Assembly (NCBI GenBank): GCA_903921455.1
Contig: CAIXPZ010000073.1
Location: 1-52,643, forward strand
Reading direction: 5' to 3'
Source of the DNA: an uncultured Verrucomicrobia subdivision 3 bacterium
GTDB taxonomy: Bacteria > Verrucomicrobiota > Verrucomicrobiae > Limisphaerales > UBA11358
DNA: 52,643 nucleotides
Position numbers and translations under genes: made by a program. Below, piece by piece: positions 1 through 7,743 of the stretch (its first letter is position 1; every line of letters begins with the position of its first letter). The notes under the pieces are model-generated. The model made no database searches and was not told the DNA's origin. It worked only from the letters and a program-made list of their open reading frames with translations.

Positions 1-111
1 CCCATCGGCTTCGACGCGGGTGCGCAGACTTTTTTGCTGGACGGTCGCCGAATCTTGGGAATAATAGATTCCGTTGCGCCGGAACATTGTGTATTTTGTG
101 ATCATGTGCAT
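1..111 (-). CDS. Probable tyrosine recombinase (integrase), N-terminal fragment cut by window edge
   Basis: Reading leftwards from an ATG at 111, an open frame of 37 codons runs off the window edge without a stop. An in-frame TGA lies just upstream, so this is a real 5' end. The peptide contains MFRRNGIYYSQDSAT and then KSLRTR, which resembles the start of many tyrosine recombinases of Verrucomicrobia and Planctomycetes (arm-type N-terminal domain: aromatic-rich strand, then a K/R-x-S-L-x-T-x turn). Alternative starts are the ATGs at 105 and 87. The catalytic R-H-R-Y residues would lie outside the window, so activity cannot be judged. The assignment rests on a short similarity recalled from the family and is tentative. 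Confidence 0.45.
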   Translation of the reverse strand, partial: MHMITKYTMFRRNGIYYSQDSATVQQKSLRTRVEADG

Positions 112-555
112 GGTTCTGAATCATGCACTAGGATTGTCGCGACACGTTAGAGCGTCGTGGGCAGGTTTCAGCGGGACGTCATCCGGTTAGTGAGGGATTG
201 TTTTTCAACCCCCCGCCGTGCTGACAAATCCGCTGACAGTGGCCGTCCACCAGCTCAAGAAACCCTTTATTTATGCGGGCTTGAACAACTTGAACACAGA
301 TGGGCACAGATGAAACCCAGATGCCAAGGCGGGCAGAAAAGCGGCGGAGGGCCGCCGCACTTCCGGACGCTGGCGCGTTGACCGATGGCTCCCGCGCCGC
401 GCGGAGCGTCCCGGAGTGCGCCGGCCCTCCGCCGTTTTGGCAGGGGGCTGGCCCGGCCAACCGACGCGGGCGGTTTTCACAGGCCCGGGTGCGACCTGGT
501 ATTTGCCGCATGAGAACGCTGGACAGAATTTATCGGCGGGAATACGGTTGGGGCC
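112..555. other. Non-coding stretch between integrase fragment and first complete gene
   Basis: No convincing gene lies here. Short frames occur on both strands, but they are arginine/proline-rich, overlap one another, and arise from the GC-rich palindrome at 337-438. At 295-302 and 305-312 the octamer CACAGATG occurs twice at 10-bp spacing, a simple intergenic repeat type. I see no tRNA, clear promoter or terminator, although the palindrome itself would form a strong hairpin in either transcript. Confidence 0.6.
337..438. repeat. 102-bp imperfect palindrome (REP-like element)
   Basis: Two arms of about 35 bases face each other: the left arm at 337-371 and the right arm at 405-438. Reading the right arm in reverse complement, both begin AAAA, then a GGCGGAGGGCC core, then a CGCACT..CGGGACGCT-like end. 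They differ at only a few positions. The loop is about 33 bases. The AAAA/TTTT ends bracket a GC-rich stem, as in REP/BIME-type elements and in some non-autonomous palindromic elements. I cannot see target-site duplications. It sits between a truncated integrase gene and the first complete gene. Confidence 0.7.
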
Positions 556-1236
556 ATGAGCCGGATGGGTCACCAAGTTCTTGTTTTGCTTTTGTCCCTG
601 TGCGGGCTGGTGCCGGTGGCTTGGGCGCAAGGCGTCGCTATTGCCCCGTTTCATATTCTGGCCGAGGACGTGATTCCCGACAGCGTCCAGCTGGTTCGTT
701 TCAATACCAATTTCTTTGCCGTCCGGTGGACTTATACGGAAGCCGGCGCGCAAAAGCTGCTGGCGTTCAATGAAGCCCACGCGGGGCAGCGGGCGTGCAC
801 GGTGGTCGGGGATTGTGAGACGCGGCCGTTCGAGGTCCGGTTGGCGCCCACACCCACCTTCACCAACTATGCCGCTTGGAAGGCTGAATGGCTCCGGGAT
901 CGGACCGATGAACTAATCGGGATGAACGAAACCGAGGCCACGGCCATCGCCGACGCCCTGAGATATGGCGACCCGAAATTCCGTTGTCTTTCGCTCACCA
1001 ATCCGACCGCCAAGCCCACCGCGAATCTCACCGCCGGGTCGGTCAAGGGCATCCTGACCGATCCCAATTTCCGGATGGTGATCCACGCGCTGGAGCAAAG
1101 AAGCGGTCATGAAACATTGGCGGAGCCGGAAGTCACCACGACCTCCGGGCGGGGGCAAAATTCCATCCGCATCCAGAATTTGGTCTGGAATATCCCGCTC
1201 CCGGCCACCAACCCGCCGTCCGCTTCAGCCAAATAA
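556..1236 (+). CDS. Exported protein with a secretin-like C-terminal motif
   Basis: This 226-residue protein begins with a signal peptide: a hydrophobic stretch at about residues 7-23 ending in AWA-Q. An alternative ATG at 562 would keep the signal. The last third contains ILTDPNFRMVIHALEQ, then a LAEPEVTTTSG segment. That pattern resembles the junction in type II/IV secretins where the last N-domain leads into the outer-membrane barrel (family form: ..ALxxxxGVDLLSAPxVTTxSG..). The barrel is absent, so this cannot be a working secretin. It may be a periplasmic protein that kept only the secretin N-domain fold, or a decayed fragment. The ribosome binding site is weak. It precedes phoB on the same strand by 102 bp, with Pho-box repeats in the gap. 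Function is unknown. Confidence 0.7.
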   Translation: MSRMGHQVLVLLLSLCGLVPVAWAQGVAIAPFHILAEDVIPDSVQLVRFNTNFFAVRWTYTEAGAQKLLAFNEAHAGQRACTVVGDCETRPFEVRLAPTPTFTNYAAWKAEWLRDRTDELIGMNETEATAIADALRYGDPKFRCLSLTNPTAKPTANLTAGSVKGILTDPNFRMVIHALEQRSGHETLAEPEVTTTSGRGQNSIRIQNLVWNIPLPATNPPSASAK

Positions 1237-1255
1237 CTTGGCGCTGCTGGCGCGC

Positions 1256-1299
1256 TTCACGGTTCTGTCACCCAATCGTCACACGGTTGTCACCGGAAT
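1256..1299 (+). promoter_or_regulatory. Pho-box array upstream of phoB
   Basis: The pentamer GTCAC occurs at 1267, 1278 and 1289, exactly 11 bp apart, and TTCAC occurs one further step upstream at 1256. The 11-bp direct-repeat period with a GTCA core is the known architecture of PhoB binding sites (E. coli: CTGTCAT-N4-CTGTCAT). It lies 40-83 bp before the phoB start, so autoregulation of phoBR is the natural reading. A nearly identical pair occurs at 24330-24345. Confidence 0.8.
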
Positions 1300-1338
1300 G
1301 AATTTGTGTGACGAATTCTGGCGTGCCACACTGCCAGC

Positions 1339-2019
1339 GTGAAACCGCGCATTTTGGTCGTGGATGACGAGCCGGATATCATCGAGCTCGTCGAGTTCAA
1401 TTTAAAGCAGGCCGGTTACGTCGTCACCACGGCGGCCGACGGCGCGGAGGCGCTCAAAAAAATCCGCGCGCAGAAACCGGACCTCATCGTGCTGGACGTG
1501 ATGTTGCCGGAAATGGACGGCTTCGAGATCTGCAAGGCGCTCCGCTTGGACGAGGCCACGGCCAAGCTGCCCATCATCATGCTCACGGCCAAGGCGGCGG
1601 AAATCGACCGCGTGCTCGGCCTGGAACTCGGGGCGGATGATTACCTGACAAAGCCCTTCAGCCCGCGCGAACTGCTGCTGCGCGTGAAAAAAATGCTGGC
1701 GCGCTCCCAGACCGAGGAGAAGCCCAAGGAACAACTGCGCTTCGGCGATTTGCTGATCGATCTGCCGCGCCACATCGTGACGTGGAAGAACAAGCCCATC
1801 GAGATGACGGCGACGGAGTTCAAGCTCATCACCGTCCTCGCGCAGCGGTCGGGCCGCGTGCAGTCGCGTGACCAGCTGTTGCGCGACGTGTGGGAATACG
1901 ACAGCCTGATTGACACGCGCACGGTGGACACGCACATGCGCCGCCTGCGCGAGAAGATCGGTCCGGCCGCGAAGCATCTGGACACGGTGCGCGGGGTGGG
2001 CTACCGCTTCGTGGAATGA
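1339..2019 (+). CDS. phoB: Phosphate regulon response regulator PhoB (OmpR family)
   Basis: This 226-residue OmpR/PhoB-class regulator has a GTG start. The receiver domain (about residues 1-120) shows the acidic pair in VDDEPD, the phosphoacceptor Asp at about residue 52 in LDVMLPEMDG, the conserved Thr in MLTAK, and the Lys in the KPF motif. The C-terminal winged helix (about 130-226) has the typical TATEFKLITVLAQ entry and ends with DTHMRRLREKIG and the VRGVGYRF wing. The partner histidine kinase follows 94 bp downstream. The phosphate assignment, rather than a generic OmpR role, is supported by the phased Pho boxes immediately upstream. Before GTG 1339 there is no good Shine-Dalgarno site. 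Confidence 0.88.
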   Translation: MKPRILVVDDEPDIIELVEFNLKQAGYVVTTAADGAEALKKIRAQKPDLIVLDVMLPEMDGFEICKALRLDEATAKLPIIMLTAKAAEIDRVLGLELGADDYLTKPFSPRELLLRVKKMLARSQTEEKPKEQLRFGDLLIDLPRHIVTWKNKPIEMTATEFKLITVLAQRSGRVQSRDQLLRDVWEYDSLIDTRTVDTHMRRLREKIGPAAKHLDTVRGVGYRFVE

Positions 2020-2020
2020 A

Positions 2021-2113
2021 GAAGGCAGAAGGCAGAATGAAGAAGTTGATTTTGCCGCGTTCCGCTACTTGCGGTTGGTTTCTGCATTCTGCATTCTAAC
2101 TTCTGCCTTTGCC
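2021..2113. repeat. Inverted GGCAGAA/TTCTGCC repeat filling the phoB-phoR gap
   Basis: Directly after the phoB stop comes GAAGGCAGAAGGCAGAATG (2021-2039). Just before the phoR start comes TTCTGCATTCTGCATTC followed by TTCTGCC (2080-2107). The two blocks are imperfect reverse complements of each other and could fold into a long hairpin. The same motif family recurs in reverse orientation inside the copper ATPase gene at 16338-16380. This is a short dispersed repeat rather than coding sequence, although it is open in the phoR frame. Confidence 0.65.
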
Positions 2114-3286
2114 ATGTGGTTTTTCTTTTTCATTCTCGCGCTCGCCGCGCTGGTCGGCCTCCATTTCTGGTGGCGGGCGAAGTTCAACGCCCAGCGGGAG
2201 CAGCGCCTGGCGGAGATCGAGGCTTCCCAGCGCCGTCAGCAGCAGACTTCGCTCGACGCGCAGGCGCAGCAGAAGGTTTTATTCGATTCCATGCTCGAGG
2301 GTCTGCTGCTGCTTGACCGCAGCCGGAAGATTTATCTCGTCAACCGCGCCTTCAAAAATCTCTTCGGCCTCAAGACGGAACTGCGCGGCAAAACCATCGT
2401 CGAAGCGCTGCGGCTGCATGAGCTGGACGAACTGGTCCGGCGCGTCGAGGCGGAGCAGCAGGTGCTGGATTACGAGATCAAGCTGACGGACCTGAACGAG
2501 CGCTGGCTGCAGGTCAACGCCGCTGTCATCACCAACGCCGCCGGCGAGCGCGACGGGACGATTCTGGTTTTTCGCGACCTCACGCGGCTCAAGCGGCTGG
2601 AGCGGACGCGGGAGGAATTTGTCGCCAACGTCAGCCACGAGCTGCGCACGCCGCTCTCGCTCATCAAGGGCTACGTCGAGACGCTGCTCGACGGCGCCCG
2701 CGACAACCCGGAGGTGGCCGAGCGCTTCCTGAAGATCATCGAGCGCAACGCCAACCGGCTGGATTTGTTGATCCAGGATTTGCTCACGATTTCGGCGCTG
2801 GAATCCGGGCGGGTGACGCTGGATTGGCAGGCGCTGAATCTGCATATGCTGACGGACAAGGTGTTTTCGCATCTCCAATCCAAGGCAGAAAATAAAAACG
2901 TCCGGCTTACCAACGAATTGCCGGGACTCATGGCCAATGGCGATGCGAACCGGCTTGATCAGGTGTTTACGAACCTCGTGGACAACGCCATCAAATATGG
3001 GCGGGCCAATGGCTCGGTGTGCGTCGGCGGGAAAATACTGGACGATGGGAAGCTGGAAGTATTCGTGCGCGACGACGGCCCCGGCATTCCCGCCGAGGCG
3101 CTGAGCCGGGTGTTCGAGCGATTTTATCGCGTGGACAAGGCGCGTTCGCGCGATCAGGGCGGCACGGGATTGGGGCTGGCGATTGTGAAACACATCGTCC
3201 AGGCGCACGGCGGCGAGGTGCGCGTGACCAGCGAACTCAGTCAGGGCGCGACGTTTTTCTTCACGCTGCCGGCGGCGGCGAATTAA
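2114..3286 (+). CDS. phoR: Phosphate-sensing histidine kinase PhoR
   Basis: Starting at the ATG at 2114 gives 390 residues. A longer in-frame start at 1910 would read through the end of phoB and the intergenic repeat, and is rejected. The protein has one membrane segment (residues about 2-20), a basic/Gln-rich linker, a PAS domain (about 55-155), a HisKA helix with the phosphorylated His near residue 174 (VSHELRTPLSLIKGY), and a HATPase domain with an N-box (LVDNAIKYG), a G1 box (DDGPGIP), FERFYRVDK and a G2 box (GGTGLGLAIVKH). With no sizeable periplasmic sensor it fits the PhoR pattern, in which phosphate status is read through the Pst/PhoU system. No pst genes are in the window. Confidence 0.87.
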   Translation: MWFFFFILALAALVGLHFWWRAKFNAQREQRLAEIEASQRRQQQTSLDAQAQQKVLFDSMLEGLLLLDRSRKIYLVNRAFKNLFGLKTELRGKTIVEALRLHELDELVRRVEAEQQVLDYEIKLTDLNERWLQVNAAVITNAAGERDGTILVFRDLTRLKRLERTREEFVANVSHELRTPLSLIKGYVETLLDGARDNPEVAERFLKIIERNANRLDLLIQDLLTISALESGRVTLDWQALNLHMLTDKVFSHLQSKAENKNVRLTNELPGLMANGDANRLDQVFTNLVDNAIKYGRANGSVCVGGKILDDGKLEVFVRDDGPGIPAEALSRVFERFYRVDKARSRDQGGTGLGLAIVKHIVQAHGGEVRVTSELSQGATFFFTLPAAAN

Positions 3287-3325
3287 TTTCTTTTTTGCCG
3301 CGGGTTTAAAACCTATCCTCCGCGC

Positions 3326-3802
3326 ATGGTTCATGTAGGCATCGGTTACGACGTTCATCAATTGGTCGCCGGGCGCAAGCTCGTCCTTGGCGGCGTGGAA
3401 ATTCCGCATACGAAGGGACTCGACGGCCATTCGGACGCCGACGCGTTGATGCACGCCATCTGCGACGCCGTCCTTGGCGCGCTGGGCGAGGAGGACATCG
3501 GCCACTTTTTCCCGAACACCGAACCGCGCTGGAAGGGCGTGCCGAGCAAGATTTTTCTGGAGGAAGCGGCGCGCATCATCGCCTTGCGGGGCGCGAAGAT
3601 TGTGAATGTGGACGCCACCCTCATCGCGCAGGCGCCGAAGATTTACCCCTACATCGCCCAGATGAAACGGTGCATCGCCACCGCGCTGGATGTTTCGGAG
3701 CAGCAAATTGGTGTGAAGGCGACGACGAATGAATTGATGGGTTTCATTGGCCGGGAAGAAGGTATTGCGGCGATGGCGGTGGCCAGCATTGATATTCCTT
3801 GA
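3326..3802 (+). CDS. ispF: 2-C-methyl-D-erythritol 2,4-cyclodiphosphate synthase IspF
   Basis: This 158-residue enzyme has the usual family length. It catalyses the cyclisation of CDP-ME-2-phosphate to MEcPP in the non-mevalonate isoprenoid pathway. The metal-binding motif GYDVHQL (Asp9, His11), the HSDADALMHAICDA segment with the third metal ligand, DIGHFFP, and the substrate-binding ATTNELMGFIGREEGIA loop are all present. The active enzyme is a cytoplasmic homotrimer. A membrane glycosyltransferase-like gene starts 3 bases after its stop, so the two are probably co-transcribed, although there is no obvious functional link. No ispD partner is adjacent. Confidence 0.95.
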   Translation: MVHVGIGYDVHQLVAGRKLVLGGVEIPHTKGLDGHSDADALMHAICDAVLGALGEEDIGHFFPNTEPRWKGVPSKIFLEEAARIIALRGAKIVNVDATLIAQAPKIYPYIAQMKRCIATALDVSEQQIGVKATTNELMGFIGREEGIAAMAVASIDIP

Positions 3803-3805
3803 GCC

Positions 3806-5551
3806 ATGGATCGTCGGCGCAATTGGATCGTCGGCGCAGTTTTATTTCTGGTCACGCTAATCTTGTATTGGCCCGCGACGGTTTTTCCTTTCGTCAATTT
3901 TGACGACCCCGCCTATACCACCGCTAACCCCGAGGTGCTGAACGGCCTCAGTTGGTCGGGAGTGAAATGGGCGGTCACCTGCGTGGAGCCGGCCAACTGG
4001 CATCCGCTGACCCTGATTTCGCACATGGCGGATTGTTCGTTGTATGGCGTGTTTGCCGGCGGCCACCATCTGACCAGCATCTTTCTGCACGCCGTGAATG
4101 CGGTGCTGCTGTGGCTGCTGTTTGTGCGATTGACTGGATGGTTCTGGCCCAGCGCGCTGGTGGCGGCGCTGTTTGCCTGGCATCCCATGAATGTGGAATC
4201 GGTGGCGTGGGTCGCAGAACGAAAGAATGTGTTGAGCACATTCTTTTTTATTCTGACGATCTGGGCTTACTGGTGTTATGCGGTGGCCGCGCAGCGGTCA
4301 AAATGGTTAAAATATACACTGACGCTGGTTTTGTTTGCTTGCGGCTTGGCGGCTAAATCCATGCTGGTGACCTTGCCGTTTCTGCTGTTACTGCTGGACG
4401 GCTGGCCGCTGCGGAGAATCTCATTAGCTTCAGGTTTTGGAGAAATAATCCGGCAAAAACAAACATGGGTGCTGGTGTTGGAAAAACTGCCTTTCTTCGT
4501 GTGCTCACTGGTCGATTGCGTCATCACTTACCTCGTGCAAAACCATGCGGGGGGCGTTCGGTCGCTGGCGGTGGTGCCGGTGGAATTCCGTCTGCTGAAT
4601 GTGCCCGTGGCGTATCTCTCGTATCTGGCGAAAGCCCTCTGGCCGCTCAATCTTTGCGTTTTGTATCCCTTTCCTGAAACTCCGCCTGTGCTCGCCGGGA
4701 TCAGTTCGCTGCTGCTGCTCCTGGTCGCGACGTTGATGGCGTGGCGTTGGCGCGAGAAATTCCCCTGGTTGGTAGTCGGCTGGTTTTGGTTTCTGGGAAC
4801 TTTGGTCCCGGTCATCGGTTTGGTGCAAGTGGGCGCGCAAGCCATCGCGGATCGCTACGCCTACCTGCCGCTGATTGGTTTGTTTTTGATCATCGCGGGA
4901 GGACTTAATGAGAGTTTGCGTCTCCGGCCGCAACTGCGCTCCGTCGCGGAAATGGGGGTGGCCATTTTTCTTGCGGCATGCCTGGTGTTGACCGGGCGGC
5001 AACTACTGACTTGGCAGGACAGCGTCGCCTTGTTCCGGCAAGTGGTGGAGGTCAATCCCGACAACGCCATGGCGCAAAATTTACTGGGGCAGGCTTATGC
5101 CGGCAGCGGCCGGACGGCAATGGCCATTGATTGCTTCGCCGCCGCCGTGCGGCTGCATCCGGACGTGGCAACGGCGCAATTTAATCTGGGCCGCGAATTA
5201 ATTCGCGCCGGCAGGTTTCCGGAGGCAGATAAGTCCATGTCCAAAGCGCTGGTGGAATTACCGAACGACGAATTGCTTCACAATACGCGCGGGGTGGCTT
5301 TGATGCAGGCGCATCAATCGGCCGAGGCCAAAAAAGAATTTTCCCGCGCCATCGAACTGCATCCGGATTTTGCCAGCCCCCATTTCAATCTGGGCAAGGT
5401 GCTGCTGACGGAAGGTGATTATCCGGCGGCAACCAGCCACTTTAACATCGCTTTGAAGTTGCAGCCGGCGCTGGCGGATCAGATTGCCACTGAATTAAAG
5501 ACTTACCAAAAGGCTTCGACTTCGCAATCATCAGTGCCAACAAAGAATTGA
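3806..5551 (+). CDS. GT-C-type membrane protein with C-terminal TPR repeats (TMTC-like)
   Basis: The protein has 581 residues. About ten hydrophobic segments span residues 8-400. The first extracytoplasmic loop carries VNFDDPAY (Asp33-Asp34), the acidic motif typical of GT-C glycosyltransferases that use lipid-linked sugars. It is followed by WHPLTLISHMADCSLYG, GHHLTSIFLH and HPMNVESVAWVAERKNVLS, the signature of the bacterial relatives of eukaryotic TMTC O-mannosyltransferases. Residues about 415-560 form four tetratricopeptide repeats (e.g. FNLGRELIRAGRFPEADKSM). Transfer of sugar to exported proteins is plausible but unproven. The gene begins 3 bases after ispF and may be translationally coupled to it. 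The C-terminal tail is Ser/Thr-rich. Confidence 0.82.
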   Translation: MDRRRNWIVGAVLFLVTLILYWPATVFPFVNFDDPAYTTANPEVLNGLSWSGVKWAVTCVEPANWHPLTLISHMADCSLYGVFAGGHHLTSIFLHAVNAVLLWLLFVRLTGWFWPSALVAALFAWHPMNVESVAWVAERKNVLSTFFFILTIWAYWCYAVAAQRSKWLKYTLTLVLFACGLAAKSMLVTLPFLLLLLDGWPLRRISLASGFGEIIRQKQTWVLVLEKLPFFVCSLVDCVITYLVQNHAGGVRSLAVVPVEFRLLNVPVAYLSYLAKALWPLNLCVLYPFPETPPVLAGISSLLLLLVATLMAWRWREKFPWLVVGWFWFLGTLVPVIGLVQVGAQAIADRYAYLPLIGLFLIIAGGLNESLRLRPQLRSVAEMGVAIFLAACLVLTGRQLLTWQDSVALFRQVVEVNPDNAMAQNLLGQAYAGSGRTAMAIDCFAAAVRLHPDVATAQFNLGRELIRAGRFPEADKSMSKALVELPNDELLHNTRGVALMQAHQSAEAKKEFSRAIELHPDFASPHFNLGKVLLTEGDYPAATSHFNIALKLQPALADQIATELKTYQKASTSQSSVPTKN

Positions 5552-5575
5552 GTGAACGTCAAACACCATTGAAAC

Positions 5576-5845
5576 ATGCCTAAAGCTGAAATTGCCTGGA
5601 AGCGCGTCACCGCAGACGGTGAGAAACTTCAGGTCTATGCCCACCACGTCGGGCACGAGTATCATTTTTTCCACCGCGCCAAACGGTTCGATGTCTGGCA
5701 GCGCGTGAAAGAACCGCCGCTGGAGGACTGGCTGGAGTTGCTCGACGCCGTGCAGCGGCTGGTCAACCGCCGGCGCTACCAGCCGGACGACGAGGAGCGG
5801 TTGCGCGCCCAGATCCGTGAAAAATTTCCCGAGGCGGAGATTTAA
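5576..5845 (+). CDS. Small conserved hypothetical protein
   Basis: An 89-residue soluble protein with no signal peptide or membrane segment. The N-terminal half is beta-rich with several His and aromatic residues (YAHHVGHEYHFFHRAKRFDVW). The C-terminal half is helical and charged (LEDWLELLDAVQRLVNRRRY). It lies 24 bp after the GT-C gene and 42 bp before the APS kinase gene on the same strand. I do not recognise the family. The strand/helix balance and its clean place in a run of co-directional genes make it a likely real gene. No function is proposed. Confidence 0.7.
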   Translation: MPKAEIAWKRVTADGEKLQVYAHHVGHEYHFFHRAKRFDVWQRVKEPPLEDWLELLDAVQRLVNRRRYQPDDEERLRAQIREKFPEAEI

Positions 5846-5887
5846 TTTGGTTGCCAGTCAAAGCGAATCTCTGAAAAATCGGGTCTC

Positions 5888-6556
5888 ATGAAGGTCAAGC
5901 CCACCGCCAACAATCTGCATCCGCACACCGGCAAGATACCCTTGCGCGACCGTGAGCGGCGTCATGGCCACCGCGGTTGCGTGGTCTGGCTCACCGGCCT
6001 CTCCGCCTCCGGCAAATCCACCATCGCGACCGAACTGGAGCGCGAACTCTTCCGGCGCGGGTGCCAGCCGTTTATCCTCGACGGCGACTCGGTGCGGCAG
6101 GGCTTGTGCAGCGATCTGGATTTTTCCGAACGCGACCGGCACGAAAACATCCGGCGCGTGGGCGAGGTGGCGCGGCTGTTTGCCGACGCGGGCTTCATCT
6201 GCATCTCGGCTTTTATCTCGCCGCACCGCGCCGACCGCGAACTGGTGCGCAATCTCATGCCGCCGGGAACTTTTTTTGAGGTGTTCGTGAATGCGCCGCT
6301 GGCAGTGTGCGAGCAGCGCGATCCGAAAGGGCTTTACCTCAAGGCGCGCAAGCAAAAGATCAAAAACTTTACCGGTATCACTTCACCCTACGAACCGCCG
6401 CTGAAGCCGGAAATTGAATTGCCCACGGATCGGCTCACGGTCATGCAGGCGGTGGAAAAAATCTTGCGCTTGCTCGAGAAAAAGTGCCGGATCAGCGCCA
6501 AGATTGACAAACGTTCCGGCAAATTACCCGGAGTCATCCGCTGGTCGGACTGGTGA
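5888..6556 (+). CDS. cysC: Adenylylsulfate kinase (APS kinase)
   Basis: This 222-residue cytoplasmic kinase phosphorylates APS to PAPS. The Walker A loop is GLSASGKST (residues about 38-46). The APS-binding region reads DGDSVRQGLCSDLDFSERDRHENIRR, where the usual DGDNIRHGL is altered (Asn to Ser, His to Gln). CISAFISPHRADRELVR and GLYLKARKQKIKNFTGI follow, as in the family. The last ~25 residues (KIDKRSGKLPGVIRWSDW region) extend beyond the usual ~200-residue length and are not familiar. The gene stands alone without cysN/cysD, so PAPS may serve sulfotransfer rather than assimilation; that is inference only. The downstream gene for a pectin-type hydrolase is not obviously related. Confidence 0.9.
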   Translation: MKVKPTANNLHPHTGKIPLRDRERRHGHRGCVVWLTGLSASGKSTIATELERELFRRGCQPFILDGDSVRQGLCSDLDFSERDRHENIRRVGEVARLFADAGFICISAFISPHRADRELVRNLMPPGTFFEVFVNAPLAVCEQRDPKGLYLKARKQKIKNFTGITSPYEPPLKPEIELPTDRLTVMQAVEKILRLLEKKCRISAKIDKRSGKLPGVIRWSDW

Positions 6557-6608
6557 GGTTGGTTTTCCTGTCACCAGCGGCGGGTAGTCCGCGTCCGGAA
6601 TATTGTTC

Positions 6609-7715
6609 ATGATGAAAATCCGTATTGCCTTGACCCACTGTCTCCTCGCGGTTGCCGCCCTGATTGCCGGTTGCACCGCCCCGTCTGCGGACTTGAAAAC
6701 ACCGGCCAGCCTCACCGGCTTTCCCGCCGCCGCCAATCCCCGCACCGTCGGCTTGCGGATTGCGGAAAATCTGCTGGAGCGCAATCTCCGCACCAACAAG
6801 ACCGGCATGATTGTTTATCCCGAAATCTGCGCGGCGTTTGGTGCGCTGCGGTTTGCCGAGGTGACGGGCGATACTAATTTGGAGCGGAAATTGGTCGCGC
6901 GGTATGCGCTGGTATTGCAGCCGGAGAATCAGCGGCTGATTCCGCCGCCGGGCCATGTGGACAACAATGTCTTCGGTGTGATGCCGCTGGAAATATTTCT
7001 TCTCAATGGTGACAAAAACTTCCTGGCACTCGGTTTGCGCAAAGCCGACGCGCAATGGGAAAATCCGCTTGCCAACGGCCTGACCCGGGAGACGCGCTGG
7101 TGGGTGGATGACGCTTACATGATTGGCAGTTTGCAGATTCAGGCCTGGCGCGCCACGCACGACGCAAAATACACCGACCACGTCACGGTCCAACTCACGG
7201 CGTATCTTGACCGGTTGCAGCTGGCGAACGGATTGTTTCATCACGGGCCGGATGCGCCGTATTACTGGGGGCGCGGCAATGGCTGGGTGGCGGCTTCGCT
7301 GGCGGAGGTTTTACAATCGCTGCCGCCGACCCATCCGAAGTTCGGGCGGCTGATGGCCGGCTATCAGAAGATGATGGCCGGACTCAAGGCGACCCAGGGT
7401 GCGGATGGTATGTGGCACCAGTTATTGGACGACCCGCAGTCGTGGTCGGAGACTTCCGGCAGCGCGATGTTCACCTACGCGCTGGTTGTGGGCGTGAAAC
7501 ACGGCTGGCTGGGCGCGGCGGATTACGGGGACACGGCGCGGCGCGGCTGGCTGGCGCTGTGTGGCAAACTGGATGCGCATGCGAATCTGCTCGACATTTG
7601 CGTGGGCACCAACCAGAACCCGGACCGGCAATTTTACCTGGATCGTCCCCGAATCGCCGGCGACTTGCACGGGCAGGCGCCGATGTTATGGTGCGCTTGG
7701 GCGTTGCTGGAATAG
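6609..7715 (+). CDS. Glycoside hydrolase family 88/105-like lipoprotein
   Basis: The protein has 368 residues from ATG 6609 (a second ATG lies at 6612). The N-terminus is a lipoprotein signal with lipobox LIAGC. The rest resembles unsaturated rhamnogalacturonyl/glucuronyl hydrolases with an (alpha/alpha)6 barrel. The catalytic-Asp region WWVDDAYMIGSLQIQAW and the WGRGNGWVAASLAEVLQ motif are clear, and SGSAMFTYALVVGVKHGW follows as in the family. These enzymes hydrate the unsaturated uronic acid left by polysaccharide lyases. Membrane anchoring suggests it acts on oligosaccharides at the cell surface or in the periplasm. It faces a GH16-like lipoprotein gene convergently across 28 bp. No lyase gene is in the window. 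Confidence 0.87.
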   Translation: MMKIRIALTHCLLAVAALIAGCTAPSADLKTPASLTGFPAAANPRTVGLRIAENLLERNLRTNKTGMIVYPEICAAFGALRFAEVTGDTNLERKLVARYALVLQPENQRLIPPPGHVDNNVFGVMPLEIFLLNGDKNFLALGLRKADAQWENPLANGLTRETRWWVDDAYMIGSLQIQAWRATHDAKYTDHVTVQLTAYLDRLQLANGLFHHGPDAPYYWGRGNGWVAASLAEVLQSLPPTHPKFGRLMAGYQKMMAGLKATQGADGMWHQLLDDPQSWSETSGSAMFTYALVVGVKHGWLGAADYGDTARRGWLALCGKLDAHANLLDICVGTNQNPDRQFYLDRPRIAGDLHGQAPMLWCAWALLE

Positions 7716-7743
7716 TAAACTCTACACGGATCAATCGCCTTGG

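Noticed and set aside
271..780. 169-codon minus-strand frame and other short frames at 157-773
   Set aside because: They run through the palindrome at 337-438 and into a signal-peptide gene on the other strand; composition is low-complexity and frames overlap.
2279..3706. 475-codon open frame on the minus strand across phoR and ispF
   Set aside because: It mirrors the codon pattern of two well-supported plus-strand genes, has a His/Arg/Gln-rich composition, and shows no domain.
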